DNA of 64,000 nucleotides from Anaerolineales bacterium (GTDB lineage Bacteria; Chloroflexota; Anaerolineae; 4572-78; J111): assembly GCA_020634935.1 (NCBI GenBank), contig JACKAT010000025.1:1-64000 (forward strand), in the 5' to 3' direction. Position 1 is the first letter of the stretch; each line of letters starts with the position of its first letter. Shown piece by piece: positions 10,850 to 19,498 of the stretch. A program made the translations under genes and the position numbers. Under the pieces are notes generated by a model, which was not told where the DNA came from, searched no databases, and was given only the letters and a program-made list of their open reading frames with translations.

Positions 10850-11440
10850 TTAAGTTTCGTTTAAGCCTAGCGCCCAGCTGACCTTATCGATTTTAGGCGG
10901 CTGGTAGCGCTCGAACTTTTGCAGCAGGGTGTCCGGGTCGTCATCGACCAGGATCGTCGCCAGAGTTTCCGTCTCGACAAACCGCTCCTGGGCGGTATGG
11001 GCCAAAAACTCCAGAAGCTGGGTGTAGTAGTGGCCCACGTTCAATAGGCCGCACGGTTTATGGTGAATGCCAAGCTGCGCCCAGGTCAGCACCTCGAAAA
11101 ACTCCTCGATTGTTCCCAGGCCGCCAGGGAGAGCGATAAACCCGTCGGCGAGGTCGGCCATCAGGGCTTTGCGTTCGTGCATCGAGTTGACGATGCGTAA
11201 ATCGGCCAGCCGGGTGAAGGCGACCTCCTTGTCAGCCAAGGCTTTAGGAATCACACCGATGACCTCGCCGTTCTTTTCCAGCACCGCCTCGGCCAGTTTG
11301 CCCATCAGCCCGACCCGCCCGCCGCCGTACACCAGCCCTATATTACGGGCGGCCAGTAGCTGGCCCAATTGGCGGGCGGCTGCGACATATTCCGGCCTAG
11401 CGCCGGGGCTTGACCCACAGAAAACACAAATACGTTTCAT
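10850..11440 (-). CDS. LOG family protein (TIGR00730), cytokinin riboside phosphate hydrolase-like
   Basis: 196 aa. The N-terminus ICVFCGSSPGARPEY is the usual start of the Rossmann fold. The nucleotide-binding motif PGGLGTIEEFFEV (PGGxGTxxE) is complete near residue 115, and RKALMADLADGFIALPGG precedes it. The family hydrolyses nucleoside 5-prime monophosphates to free base and ribose phosphate; the bacterial physiological substrate is usually unknown. The length equals the family norm. AGAGGTAAGG precedes the ATG. It runs head to tail with thrS but has its own distance from the T-box promoter, which lies between the genes. Confidence 0.92.
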   Translation of the reverse strand: MKRICVFCGSSPGARPEYVAAARQLGQLLAARNIGLVYGGGRVGLMGKLAEAVLEKNGEVIGVIPKALADKEVAFTRLADLRIVNSMHERKALMADLADGFIALPGGLGTIEEFFEVLTWAQLGIHHKPCGLLNVGHYYTQLLEFLAHTAQERFVETETLATILVDDDPDTLLQKFERYQPPKIDKVSWALGLNET

Positions 11441-11515
11441 CCTTACCTCTTTTTAGGATTAGTTCTTAAATGACTCCCACTGCACTGAAACGGAAATGGG
11501 GAGATAAGGCGATTA

Positions 11516-11538
11516 GGAGATTTCTAGGGCCAATCTCC
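11516..11538. repeat. Family D hairpin, reverse orientation
   Basis: GGAGATT (11516-11522), loop TCTAGGGCC, AATCTCC (11532-11538). Read on the other strand this is nearly the same 23-mer as at 7652-7674. Confidence 0.7.
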
Positions 11539-11582
11539 CCAGCTCCAATCTCCGGCAGATGGCACAAGTTATTCTTCAACCT

Positions 11583-13301
11583 TTAGCTTTGTCTTACCTC
11601 GAGTGACCGCAACCGATTCAACGCCGCCGCCAACTCGTACGCTCGAAAGGCGACGTAATCGCCAGTTAGCCGCCGGTCGAGCGCGTCCAGGCCGTGCCGG
11701 TCTACCTCGGCGATGACCGCCTCGATCACTCCGGCCACATCTCGCTGCCCGTCCATAAAACGCTGGCGCGCCAGATTGAGCGCCTGACCGATGGCGCGGA
11801 CCTGACCTTCATCGACCAGTTGAGCCACAGCGGTCATATCGATCTCCTCCGCGCCGAACAACACCGCCCGCAAGGCGCGTCCTTTGATGTTGACCTCCCG
11901 CCGGCCTTTGCTGGGATCGAGACTCCGGGCCAGCGGGATGCGCGGGGTCGAAGCCGGCCAGGAGCCGTCGGCTTCGGCCTGCCGGCCGGTGGGCTGCTGC
12001 GCCGCGATGACTTTAGCCGCCGCGGTGACATCGTACGGAACATAGCTGTCCATGCGAATAATCGTATCGGCCACATCGAAATAATCGCCGCTGCCGCCTA
12101 ACACCAAAACCGTGCTGACCGCGCGTTCGTCGGCCAATTGGCGCACCCGATCAATGAACGGGGTGATCGGTTCGCCCGGCTTTTCGACCAGCGCCTGCAT
12201 CCGGGCATCACGGATCATGAGATTGGTGGCGCAGGTGTCCTCATCCAGCAGGAGCAGCTTAGCGCCCACTTCCAAGGCTTCGATAATGTTGGCGGCCTGA
12301 CTGGTGCTGCCGCTGGCGTTTTCGGTACGGAAGGCGGCGGCGCTGCTGTGGTTGGGGAGATTATTTATGAAGGGCCGGATATCGACGCCTTCGACCCGGC
12401 GCCCGTCCTCGGCCCGAATTTTGACGGCAGTGGGGTCGGTGACCACCAATTCGCGCCCGTCGCCGGGAATGTGATTGTAAACGCCTACCTCCAAGGCCGC
12501 CAGCAGTGTGCTTTTACCGTGATAGCCCCCGCCGACGATTAAGGTGACGCCCCGAGGAAGGCCCAGGCCGCTCACTCGACCGGCGTGGGGCAGTGTGACC
12601 TCAACTTTCAAGCTGTCCGGCGTGCGGAAGGGAACCACCTGATCGCTGTGCAGCGGCCGGTCGTCTACCCCGGAGCGGCGGGGCAGCCGGCTGCCGTCGG
12701 CGACAAAGGCGATCAGCCCCAAGTCGGCCAACTGGGCGCGGAGGGCGTCGGCGTCTTCGGCGGCGTTCAGGTGGGCGTTAAGCTGCGGCTGGTCTAAGCG
12801 GGTGTATCTAAGCGCTGCCTCGACCAGTTGAGGCACATTCTCGCCGAGCAGGCCGGCGGCCTGCCGGCCTAACACGCGCCGGCCTCGGGCCGGTAAGCCC
12901 ATCACAAAACGGGCCTCGACGAACTCAGTGGTGATGATGATGGCCGATCGTTCCAGGATTTCCTGCCCCGGCCGATCCATGGCTATCAACCCGCTTTTGC
13001 CGGAGCCGCGACTGCGGTCGCTGATGGCCTGGCAGGCGCCAGCAAAGCGGCGGGCCAGAAAATCGCACAGGGCGATCAAGCGGCTACGCTGATGGTAGGT
13101 TTCCGGCGGAAAGCCGGCCTTGGCCAGCGGCAGCCGTACCCGCAGGCGCGACGGCGCGGCAAAAGGATCGCCTTGCACGTGATCGATGAACAGGGTGGCG
13201 TCCTCAAAGCCATAACGCCCGCGAATATCTTTGTAGGCCGGGTAACTTTTGCCATCTATCTGATGCAGTTGACGCTGGAGGTCAGTCAGGGTTAACAACA
13301 T
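11583..13301 (-). CDS. Predicted ATPase of the ABC class (PF09818 type)
   Basis: 572 aa, soluble. An N-terminal region with RLRVRLPLAKAGFPPETY is followed by a P-loop GGGYHGKSTLLAALE (Walker A GxxxGKST) near residue 260, and LLLLDEDTCATNLMIRDARM, which holds the Walker B Asp-Glu and the family-typical DEDTCATN, about 95 residues later. VLVLGGSGDYFDVADTIIRM is a further conserved block. The family belongs to the ABC ATPases by its nucleotide site but has no transporter partner; its cellular role is unknown. The length fits (about 560). No partner gene is nearby. Confidence 0.9.
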   Translation of the reverse strand: MLLTLTDLQRQLHQIDGKSYPAYKDIRGRYGFEDATLFIDHVQGDPFAAPSRLRVRLPLAKAGFPPETYHQRSRLIALCDFLARRFAGACQAISDRSRGSGKSGLIAMDRPGQEILERSAIIITTEFVEARFVMGLPARGRRVLGRQAAGLLGENVPQLVEAALRYTRLDQPQLNAHLNAAEDADALRAQLADLGLIAFVADGSRLPRRSGVDDRPLHSDQVVPFRTPDSLKVEVTLPHAGRVSGLGLPRGVTLIVGGGYHGKSTLLAALEVGVYNHIPGDGRELVVTDPTAVKIRAEDGRRVEGVDIRPFINNLPNHSSAAAFRTENASGSTSQAANIIEALEVGAKLLLLDEDTCATNLMIRDARMQALVEKPGEPITPFIDRVRQLADERAVSTVLVLGGSGDYFDVADTIIRMDSYVPYDVTAAAKVIAAQQPTGRQAEADGSWPASTPRIPLARSLDPSKGRREVNIKGRALRAVLFGAEEIDMTAVAQLVDEGQVRAIGQALNLARQRFMDGQRDVAGVIEAVIAEVDRHGLDALDRRLTGDYVAFRAYELAAALNRLRSLEVRQS

Positions 13302-13517
13302 TTTTCATCGGAACTTTATTCTAAGTTTGTCTTAAGCTATAATGAATATACTGATAGTTGCAACTATATCTAAATTATATGCGGCAGTAGGTTCCTTTAA
13401 ACCAACGGCCCGGCAATAACTGCTTCAACACTTTCTAATAGACCCATCGCATTAGGCTCTCCTTCCAAATTATTTCGATGTCATTTTGACAACCATTACA
13501 CCCAAATTGGAGATATT

Positions 13518-14786
13518 ATGAAGAAATCCCTCAAAATCGCAATTGTTGTTATTGGCCTGTTGGTTATTACCTCCGGGGCGTTCGGGATCGGCGTTATTTT
13601 TGGCAGCACCGGGGGATCGCTGGGGCCGTCGATTGTTCGCGCCCAAGACCAGCCCGAAGAGTTTGATGTCTTCTGGCAGGTATGGCAAGTGGTCCATCGC
13701 AATTTCATCGATAAAGATGTGCTCGACTCTACCCAGCTCACCTATGGGGCCATTAACGGCTTGCTTCAATCGTTGGGTGACGAGGGCCACACTCGCTTTT
13801 TAACGCCCGAAGAGGTCAAGCAGCAGCGCACAAATATCTCGGGCAAATTCTATGGGATTGGCGCTCAAGTGGGTTTAGAGGATGGGCTGCCGGTGATTGT
13901 CGCGCCGTTTGACGACTCCCCGGCCGATAAAGCGGGGGTTCAGGCTGGCGACATCATCATCGAGGTCGATGGCGTCGACGTCACGGGCCTATCCCTCAAT
14001 GAGACAATTGAGATGATTCGGGGCGAAAGAGGCACAAAAGTTGTGCTAACGGTTTTTCGACCCGATTTGAACGAAAGCTTGGAAATTGAGATTATTCGCG
14101 ACGAAATCAAGGTCCCGGCCGCTAGCTGGAGTATGATCCCTGGCACCGATGTGGCCTTGCTTCGTCTAAGCCAATTTAGCGCTAATCTTGACGACAATTT
14201 GGTGGAATCGATCACAGAAGCCGAAGCCGCCGGCGCAACCAAGTTAATCGTCGATGTGCGTAATAATCCGGGTGGTTTATTAGAGCAAGCTATCCGGGTG
14301 ACGAGTGAGTTTCTAACGGATGGTAATGTCCTTATCCAGGAAGAGTCGGATGGATCACGCGAGCCATTTCCGGTCAGGTCCGGCGGCGTTGCCCCAGAAA
14401 TTCCCATTGTCATTTTAATTAATCACGGTACGGCCAGTTCGTCTGAAATTTTTGCGGGCGCTATCCAAGACCACGAGCGGGGGCAGGTCGTCGGTGAGAC
14501 CAGTTTTGGGACAGGCACGGTGCTAAAGCCATTTGACTTAAGTGACGGTTCGGCTTTGCTGTTGGGTACAAGCCAGTGGCTTACGGCCAATGGCCGGCTC
14601 ATTCGTAAACATGGCATCGAACCGGATATGGCGGTCGAACTGCCCATTGGCACCGCGTTGCTGGCGCCGGACGATTTGAAAGAGATGACCGTATCGGAAC
14701 TGTTAGCCAGTGACGATATGCAGGTGCTACGCGCCTTGGAACTCCTCGAGTCGCTGCCCCAGGCTAGCGCCGAGTCCAGCAAATAA
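13518..14786 (+). CDS. S41 (C-terminal processing) family peptidase, catalytic dyad altered
   Basis: 422 aa. A signal anchor occupies residues 1-35. The order is a short N-terminal helical part, a PDZ domain (about 110-190, with GIGAQVGLEDGLPVIVAPFDDSPADKAGVQAGD) and a tail-specific protease core. The nucleophile position is Ser307 in GTASSSEIFAGAIQDHERG. In CtpA/CtpB/Prc the general-base Lys lies 25 residues after the Ser and a Gln 29 after it; here those positions are Thr332 (in SFGTGTV) and Leu336. The fold call is secure, proteolysis by the standard Ser-Lys dyad is not. From memory, FGTGTV replaces FGKGxVQ in other Chloroflexota S41 proteins, so it may be clade-wide. ATG at 13518 follows a GGAGATATT ribosome site. 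A -10-like TATAAT (13338-13343) and a palindrome ATAGTTGCAACTAT (13354-13367) lie upstream. Confidence 0.9.
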   Translation: MKKSLKIAIVVIGLLVITSGAFGIGVIFGSTGGSLGPSIVRAQDQPEEFDVFWQVWQVVHRNFIDKDVLDSTQLTYGAINGLLQSLGDEGHTRFLTPEEVKQQRTNISGKFYGIGAQVGLEDGLPVIVAPFDDSPADKAGVQAGDIIIEVDGVDVTGLSLNETIEMIRGERGTKVVLTVFRPDLNESLEIEIIRDEIKVPAASWSMIPGTDVALLRLSQFSANLDDNLVESITEAEAAGATKLIVDVRNNPGGLLEQAIRVTSEFLTDGNVLIQEESDGSREPFPVRSGGVAPEIPIVILINHGTASSSEIFAGAIQDHERGQVVGETSFGTGTVLKPFDLSDGSALLLGTSQWLTANGRLIRKHGIEPDMAVELPIGTALLAPDDLKEMTVSELLASDDMQVLRALELLESLPQASAESSK

Positions 14787-14846
14787 TCTTCCCAAGAATT
14801 AACGGTTACTGGTAATCACTTAAATAGGATTTATATCTGAAGTGTC

Positions 14847-14878
14847 ATAGGGGGATACAGTATATCGTATCCCCCTAT
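14847..14878. terminator. Hairpin terminator after the S41 gene
   Basis: ATAGGGGGATAC (14847-14858) and GTATCCCCCTAT (14867-14878), a perfect 12-bp stem with an 8-nt loop, followed by CTTATT. The T tract is short, so termination is likely but not certain. Confidence 0.6.
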
Positions 14879-14956
14879 CTTATTGCCTCGATAGCTTGAT
14901 TTGGAACTTGACCATAGCGGGCAAGACCTTATAAAAATTTACCTTAGGAGAGTTTT

Positions 14957-15739
14957 ATGGCGGATGTAATTGACTACAAAATTTTTGGCGAGGATTTACA
15001 ACTGGTTGAAATTGAACTGGATCCGGGCGAAGGTGTTCGAGCCGAAGTCGGGACAATGACCTATATGGAAGACGGCATTCAAATGGATACCGGAACCGGC
15101 GGCGGCGGTCTTATAGGGGGTCTATTTAAAGGGTTTAAGCGGGCTATGACCGGTGAAAGTTTTTTTATAACCACCTTTCTTTACCAGGGTGCACCTGGCT
15201 CAAAAGGCCATGTAGGCTTCGCCGCCCCCTATCCGGGGACTATCATTCCTCTTGATTTAGGGCAGCTTGGCGGGACGTTTATCTGCCAAAAGGATTCTTT
15301 TTTATGCGCCGCCGCCGGCATCGAAATCGAGTTGGCCTTTACCAAACGTCTGTCAGCCGGTTTTTTCGGCGGCGAAGGCTTTATTCTCCAGCGATTGGTC
15401 GGTGACGGGATGGCTTTTGTTCACGCCGGCGGCACCATCATCGAACGCGAATTGGCCGCCGGTGAAACCCTGCGCGTCGATACCGGTTGTATCGTGGCCT
15501 TTGCCCCCTCGGTCGATTACGATATCAAATTCATCGGGGGGTTTAAGAATGCGCTTTTTGGGGGTGAGGGGTTATTTTTAGCCACCTTAACCGGCCCAGG
15601 CAAGATCTATTTACAAAGTTTGCCCTTGTCACGTCTGGCTCAGCGTATTTTGGCCGGCGCTTCGGCCCAGGTCGGCCAAAATAAAGGTGTAGCCGGCTTT
15701 GGCGGTGACGTATTGGGCGGTATTCTCAGTGGTGAATAG
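14957..15739 (+). CDS. TIGR00266/AIM24 family protein
   Basis: 260 aa. The sequence from IFGEDLQLVEIELDPGEGVRAE through GTMTYMEDGI is the usual opening of this beta-helix-like family related to mitochondrial AIM24. Gly-rich turns (GTGGGGLIGGLFKGFKRAMTGESFF) and a C-terminal GxGKIYLQSLPLSRLA match the family ending. Role is unknown; related proteins are tied to membrane or stress functions. TAGGAGAG lies seven bases before the ATG. The PLC-like gene begins eight bases after its stop, so the two are probably co-transcribed. Confidence 0.92.
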   Translation: MADVIDYKIFGEDLQLVEIELDPGEGVRAEVGTMTYMEDGIQMDTGTGGGGLIGGLFKGFKRAMTGESFFITTFLYQGAPGSKGHVGFAAPYPGTIIPLDLGQLGGTFICQKDSFLCAAAGIEIELAFTKRLSAGFFGGEGFILQRLVGDGMAFVHAGGTIIERELAAGETLRVDTGCIVAFAPSVDYDIKFIGGFKNALFGGEGLFLATLTGPGKIYLQSLPLSRLAQRILAGASAQVGQNKGVAGFGGDVLGGILSGE

Positions 15740-15747
15740 GAATCGAG

Positions 15748-16533
15748 ATGGCGCCCTTTAACACTCACTTTCTTGTGGCCGAAAAAATTTGGCCTACAGT
15801 TGAGGCTATAACCACGTGGTCCGAAGTATGCCCAACGGTTCTCTATGGTCAGTTCTGTTTTGGCTGCATTGCCCCGGATGTCGATAAAGCTTCAGCTACC
15901 CTTTCCCAAAAGGATACGCATTTCTTTGATCGCTATGGTCAATACGAGCTAATGGCGTCGCACCGGAGCGCTACTTTTCTTGAACGCCAATCGGAATTTC
16001 TCAGGGCGCCTTTTGCCCAACTCGACCCCGAAGCCCAGGCTTTTGTGCTAGGTTATCTGTGCCATCTGTGTGTCGATGAAGTCTCGAAGCATCTGTGGCA
16101 GCGCGAAACGTGGATGCACTTTTTCGATATTGGCCCCGGCCCGGCCTTCGCCGCGCTCGATGAAGTGGCGCGGGGTCAAATTCATAATTATGGCGCTATT
16201 GCCAGCGGGTTCGCCAAAGTGGCTGTTCTTGATCTTATTCCGGTGATTCCCTGCGCCGATTTGGAAACGACCTTATGCGGCGCTCGGGTGTTTGTTCAGG
16301 CCGATACCACAGAAGGCGAGTTTCTGGCGCTAGTCGACATGTTTGACCGACCGGCTCCTGAGGTTCGCCAGCAAAAGTTGGAAGATTTCAGAGCCAAAAT
16401 TAATACCGCCCGAGGGCGAACCCATTGGTTTACCCTGGATGTGCTGGTTAAAGCCAGTCTAACCCGAACTCAACAGCGTTTCAATGAGTTGATCGCCGGC
16501 CATATTCCCCAACCCGGCTATCCTCATCTGTAA
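15748..16533 (+). CDS. Zinc-dependent phospholipase C-like protein
   Basis: 261 aa, soluble. The histidine and aspartate pattern of the bacterial PLC/S1-nuclease-like family is visible: NTHFLVAEKIW at the N-terminus, GCIAPDVDKA (about 37-46), DTHFFDRY (56-63), then GYLCHLCVDEVSKHLW (about 107-122). These would bind zinc ions in a helical bundle. The family includes membrane-lipid phosphodiesterases, but many environmental members have no assigned substrate, and there is no signal peptide here, arguing for an intracellular role. It follows the AIM24-like gene closely. Confidence 0.75.
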   Translation: MAPFNTHFLVAEKIWPTVEAITTWSEVCPTVLYGQFCFGCIAPDVDKASATLSQKDTHFFDRYGQYELMASHRSATFLERQSEFLRAPFAQLDPEAQAFVLGYLCHLCVDEVSKHLWQRETWMHFFDIGPGPAFAALDEVARGQIHNYGAIASGFAKVAVLDLIPVIPCADLETTLCGARVFVQADTTEGEFLALVDMFDRPAPEVRQQKLEDFRAKINTARGRTHWFTLDVLVKASLTRTQQRFNELIAGHIPQPGYPHL

Positions 16534-16542
16534 TTACACCCG

Positions 16543-16665
16543 CAGGACTTATGCAAAAACCCAGGTGACAGTCACTTATTGTCAATAAATTAGCATCGGA
16601 GCGGTCCAAACAGGTCGATTTAGCGGGTTTAAGTGACTGTCACCTTTGGAACTACGTAAGTCCTG
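16543..16665. mobile_element. MITE family A, copy 3 (123 bp) with exact 5-bp target duplication
   Basis: Ends are CAGGACTTATGCA (16543-16555) and TACGTAAGTCCTG (to 16665). The 5-bp ACCCG occurs directly on both sides (16538-16542 and 16666-16670). The subterminal repeats AGGTGACAGTCACTT and AAGTGACTGTCACCT are intact. Confidence 0.9.
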
Positions 16666-16672
16666 ACCCGGC

Positions 16673-16752
16673 AGGTGACGGTCACTCTTGATGAGACAAA
16701 GCGGTTGATTTTATCGACTAGATGGGGATTGGGGTCTAAGTGGCCGTTACCT
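16673..16752. repeat. Decayed MITE A core next to copy 3
   Basis: AGGTGACGGTCACTC at 16673 and TAAGTGGCCGTTACCTT ending near 16752 are diverged subterminal repeats. No outer TIR remains. Confidence 0.6.
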
Positions 16753-16792
16753 TGTCGCGTTATTGGGGATTGCTGCCGTAATTAAATTGGTG

Positions 16793-16820
16793 TTGACAAA
16801 GAAAGTAGATAGGTTACAAT
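16793..16820 (+). promoter_or_regulatory. Promoter of the two-component operon
   Basis: TTGACA (16793-16798), 16-bp spacer, TACAAT (16815-16820). Transcription would begin near 16827, 54 bp before the kinase start. Confidence 0.75.
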
Positions 16821-16880
16821 TACTTACCCCCAAATTTGATTCAAACTGTGATCTCAACTTGTTTCAGATAGGAAAAGACA

Positions 16881-18200
16881 ATGGCGACCATTCCTACTCC
16901 ACACCTAAACAGCCAACAGCACGATCGGCTCCAAGCGCTCTACCATCTAGCCGTAGAGCTTTCTTCGCTGCGCAGCCTCGAGACCGTTTTGAATACGGCC
17001 TTGAAACAGTGCCTCGATCTGACAGGCTCCCAATTCGGGTTTATCGGCCTGAATACGCCTAACGGTCGGGCTATGGACGTAGCCGCGATTGAGGGGTTTC
17101 ACCCCTCTGCGCAATTTTACCAACGCTTCCACCTGATCCCCCTGCGGCCCAATATTTTTGCTCGCGCTGTGCTGGAAAATCGCCCGGTGCGCTCTGAAGA
17201 TGCCATGACCGATCCCCGCCAGATAGGGCAGCCTGCCGGACATCCGCCGGTGCGAACCTTTCTGGGAGTACCGCTCCGGCTGCAAGACAAACCGATCGGG
17301 ATGATCGGGGTGGCCAATCGCCCCCACCCCTACGACAATGATCATGAGCAATTGTTGATGACCTATGCCGCGCAGGTGGCTATTGTTATTCACAATGTCC
17401 AATTATATGAAGAGCTAACCGCGGCCAAGACCAGCCTTGAGCAAAAAGTCGCCACCCGCACCCAACAACTGCAAATGGCTAAAGAGTCTCTGGCCGATAA
17501 GGCCGCTATCCTGCAGCGGCTGCTCAATGAGACGGTCGATGTCCAGGAGCGCGAGCGGCAGCGTATTGCCCAGGATATGCACGACAGCACCAGTCAACTG
17601 TTGGTAGGAGCAATGCTGGAGTTGAAATCAGCCCAAGAACGGTTGGGTAATGGCAGCTTGTCCCAGGCCGACCATTCGCTGCAAACGGTGCGGGAGATTT
17701 TGCACCGGGTCGATTCTGAAATTAAGCGGGCCATTCATGATTTGCGGCCGCCGTCGCTAGATGAATTGGGACTGGGGCCGGCCCTACGCCAATACGCGAT
17801 CCGTTTTGAGCAATATTCCGGCCTGGCCTGCGATGTCGAAGTCTTGGGCGACCCACGGCGGCTGCCCCCTAAATCGGAGATCAGTGTCTACCGGCTGGTG
17901 CAAGAGGCGCTGCAAAATGTCAGCGCCCACGCCCAAGCCAGCCGGGCCAATGTTATCACTGTTTTTTCGCCGCGCTGCCTCAAAGTCACGATCATCGATG
18001 ATGGCCAAGGCTTCGATCTCGAAGCGGTGCGGCGCAACACCCTCGATCATTTCGGCTTGCTGAGTATGCAAGAGCGGACCGAAAGTTTGGGCGGGCATTT
18101 GTCGATCCAAACCCAACCGGGCCAGGGGACGCGCATTGAGTTAACGGTGCCTATTCCGATCACCGCAGCTAGTGAGGTACAGTTCAATGGCGCCCATTAG
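16881..18200 (+). CDS. GAF-domain sensor histidine kinase (HisKA_3, NarX/LiaS type)
   Basis: 439 aa, cytoplasmic; no membrane segment. A GAF domain spans about residues 10-170 (QFGFIGLNTPNGRAMDVAA, FLGVPLRLQDKPIGMIGVAN). A coiled coil (about 180-215) leads to the HisKA_3 dimerisation domain, where the phospho-acceptor is His in RIAQDMHDSTSQLL. The HATPase region shows the N box VQEALQNVSAHAQAS, G1 DDGQGFDLE and G2 GLLSMQERTESLGG. It should phosphorylate the regulator whose gene overlaps its 3-prime end. The ligand of the GAF domain cannot be read from sequence. The operon is bracketed by MITE copies on both sides. Confidence 0.93.
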   Translation: MATIPTPHLNSQQHDRLQALYHLAVELSSLRSLETVLNTALKQCLDLTGSQFGFIGLNTPNGRAMDVAAIEGFHPSAQFYQRFHLIPLRPNIFARAVLENRPVRSEDAMTDPRQIGQPAGHPPVRTFLGVPLRLQDKPIGMIGVANRPHPYDNDHEQLLMTYAAQVAIVIHNVQLYEELTAAKTSLEQKVATRTQQLQMAKESLADKAAILQRLLNETVDVQERERQRIAQDMHDSTSQLLVGAMLELKSAQERLGNGSLSQADHSLQTVREILHRVDSEIKRAIHDLRPPSLDELGLGPALRQYAIRFEQYSGLACDVEVLGDPRRLPPKSEISVYRLVQEALQNVSAHAQASRANVITVFSPRCLKVTIIDDGQGFDLEAVRRNTLDHFGLLSMQERTESLGGHLSIQTQPGQGTRIELTVPIPITAASEVQFNGAH

Positions 18201-18837
18201 CATCTTGGTCGTTGATGACCATTCCATTGTGCGTCAGGGTATCCGCAGCCTGCTGTCGAACTATCCGGAGTTTGAGGTTATTGGCGAAGCCGAAAATGGG
18301 CGCGGAGCCTTAAGTCAAATCGAGCAGCACCCGCCGGATGTCACCCTGCTCGATATTCGCCTGCCGGGCGAGTCGGGCGTCGATGTCCTCAAACAGATTC
18401 GGCAAACCCGACCGGAGGCCAAAGTTCTGATGCTGACCTCCTTCAATGACGATGAGTATGTAATGGGAGCGCTGCGAGCCGGGGCGCTGGGCTATATCCT
18501 CAAAAGCAGCTCCGATGAGATGCTGGTCAACGCCATCCGCGCCACGCATCAGGGCGAACATTTCCTCAGCCCCAAAATCGCCGGCGCAGTCGTCCGGCGC
18601 TCTATCGCCAGCCCGTTCAAATTTATGCCGGACCCGCCGGATATGGATGGTGAAGAGCGGCGGATCCTCAAAATGTTAGTGGAGGGTGCTAGCAACACCG
18701 AAATCGCAGCTGAACTATACCTTAGCAACGCCACCGTCAAGCGCAAACTCCGCAAAATCTTCGAAAAATTAGGCGTCAACAGCCGCGCCCAAGCCGCGGC
18801 CGAGGCCGTCCGTCGTAATTTGATTGAGGAAAAATAA
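18187..18837 (+). CDS. NarL/FixJ-type response regulator
   Basis: 216 aa from the ATG at 18187, which overlaps the kinase gene by 14 bp and suggests translational coupling; an in-frame GTG at 18172 is less likely. The receiver domain has the acidic pair in ILVVDDHS, the phospho-acceptor Asp in VTLLDIRLPGESG (near residue 54) and Lys in GYILKSS. The C-terminal LuxR-type helix-turn-helix reads LKMLVEGASNTEIAAELYLS then NATVKRKLRKIFEKLGVNSR, with the usual Thr-Val-Lys recognition helix. Targets are unknown. The stop is one base before a MITE. Confidence 0.95.
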   Translation: MAPISILVVDDHSIVRQGIRSLLSNYPEFEVIGEAENGRGALSQIEQHPPDVTLLDIRLPGESGVDVLKQIRQTRPEAKVLMLTSFNDDEYVMGALRAGALGYILKSSSDEMLVNAIRATHQGEHFLSPKIAGAVVRRSIASPFKFMPDPPDMDGEERRILKMLVEGASNTEIAAELYLSNATVKRKLRKIFEKLGVNSRAQAAAEAVRRNLIEEK

Positions 18838-18838
18838 T

Positions 18839-18961
18839 CAGGACTTACGCAAAAACCCAGGTGACAGTCACTTATTGTCAATAAATTAACATCTGAGTCG
18901 CTCAGATAGGTCGGTTTAGCGTGTTCAAGTGACTGTCACCTTTGGAACTGCGTAAGTCCTA
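18839..18961. mobile_element. MITE family A, copy 5 (123 bp)
   Basis: CAGGACTTACGCA (18839-18851) and TGCGTAAGTCCTA (18949-18961). Flanking ATAAT (18834-18838) and GTAAT (18962-18966) agree at four of five bases. The left flank includes the stop codon of the response regulator. Confidence 0.88.
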
Positions 18962-18982
18962 GTAATGAGATAGCCAAGACGA

Positions 18983-19321
18983 CTAATCCGTCTCCATATC
19001 GCCGATCACAGTCCAGGACCGGCCTTGAGGTGCGGAGACCGGCGGCAGACCGGGCGGGCCAGCTATGGCCGGTTTGTCTGAACTGTTGATCACCACAATC
19101 GGCGGATGAACCGCCGCCGCCGGGCCAGGCGGCGGCACGCTGGCCTGATTCTGATGCCGTACCAACAAGTACGTCAGTAGAAACGTCGTTGGCACGCTGG
19201 CCGTGATCCCCAGGATCACCCCGATCACCACTGCCAGGGCATCAACGCTGGCCCTTACGCCAAACAAAACGGCTAAGGTTACAACTATGACAACCCCTAA
19301 GATTAAGCTATATCGTTTCAT
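18983..19321 (-). CDS. Small two-helix membrane protein with Pro-rich tail
   Basis: 112 aa, unknown function. Two hydrophobic helices (about 5-22 and 27-53) are followed by a short basic turn (VRHQNQ) and a Pro/Ala-rich, probably disordered tail (SVPPPGPAAAVHPP). The C-terminus ends in acidic residues. It is flanked by MITE copies on both sides, so it may be part of a moved segment. Coding status is supported by the coherent hydrophobic pattern and start at MKRYS, but no homologue was recognised. Confidence 0.65.
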   Translation of the reverse strand: MKRYSLILGVVIVVTLAVLFGVRASVDALAVVIGVILGITASVPTTFLLTYLLVRHQNQASVPPPGPAAAVHPPIVVINSSDKPAIAGPPGLPPVSAPQGRSWTVIGDMETD

Positions 19322-19350
19322 AATTTTACGCCGCGCAGATCATTCAATGT

Positions 19351-19462
19351 CAGGAGTTACGCAGAGTGTAGAACAATTTGCTAAATTGTTCCGGATTTTG
19401 GGCAGACTCGTAGCGTAAATTGCCAATTTACGCTACAAAATCGAACATTTGCGTAAGTCCTA
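19351..19462. mobile_element. MITE with family A ends but a different core (112 bp), exact target duplication
   Basis: CAGGAGTTACGCA (19351-19363) and TGCGTAAGTCCTA (19450-19462) are family A ends. AATGT flanks it directly on both sides (19346-19350 and 19463-19467). The core lacks the GTGACAGTCAC repeats and instead has two hairpins: GAACAATTT-GCT-AAATTGTTC and GTAGCGTAAATT-GCC-AATTTACGCTAC. Confidence 0.88.
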
Positions 19463-19498
19463 AATGTTAATATATCATTAGACATCACACCCTACGTT

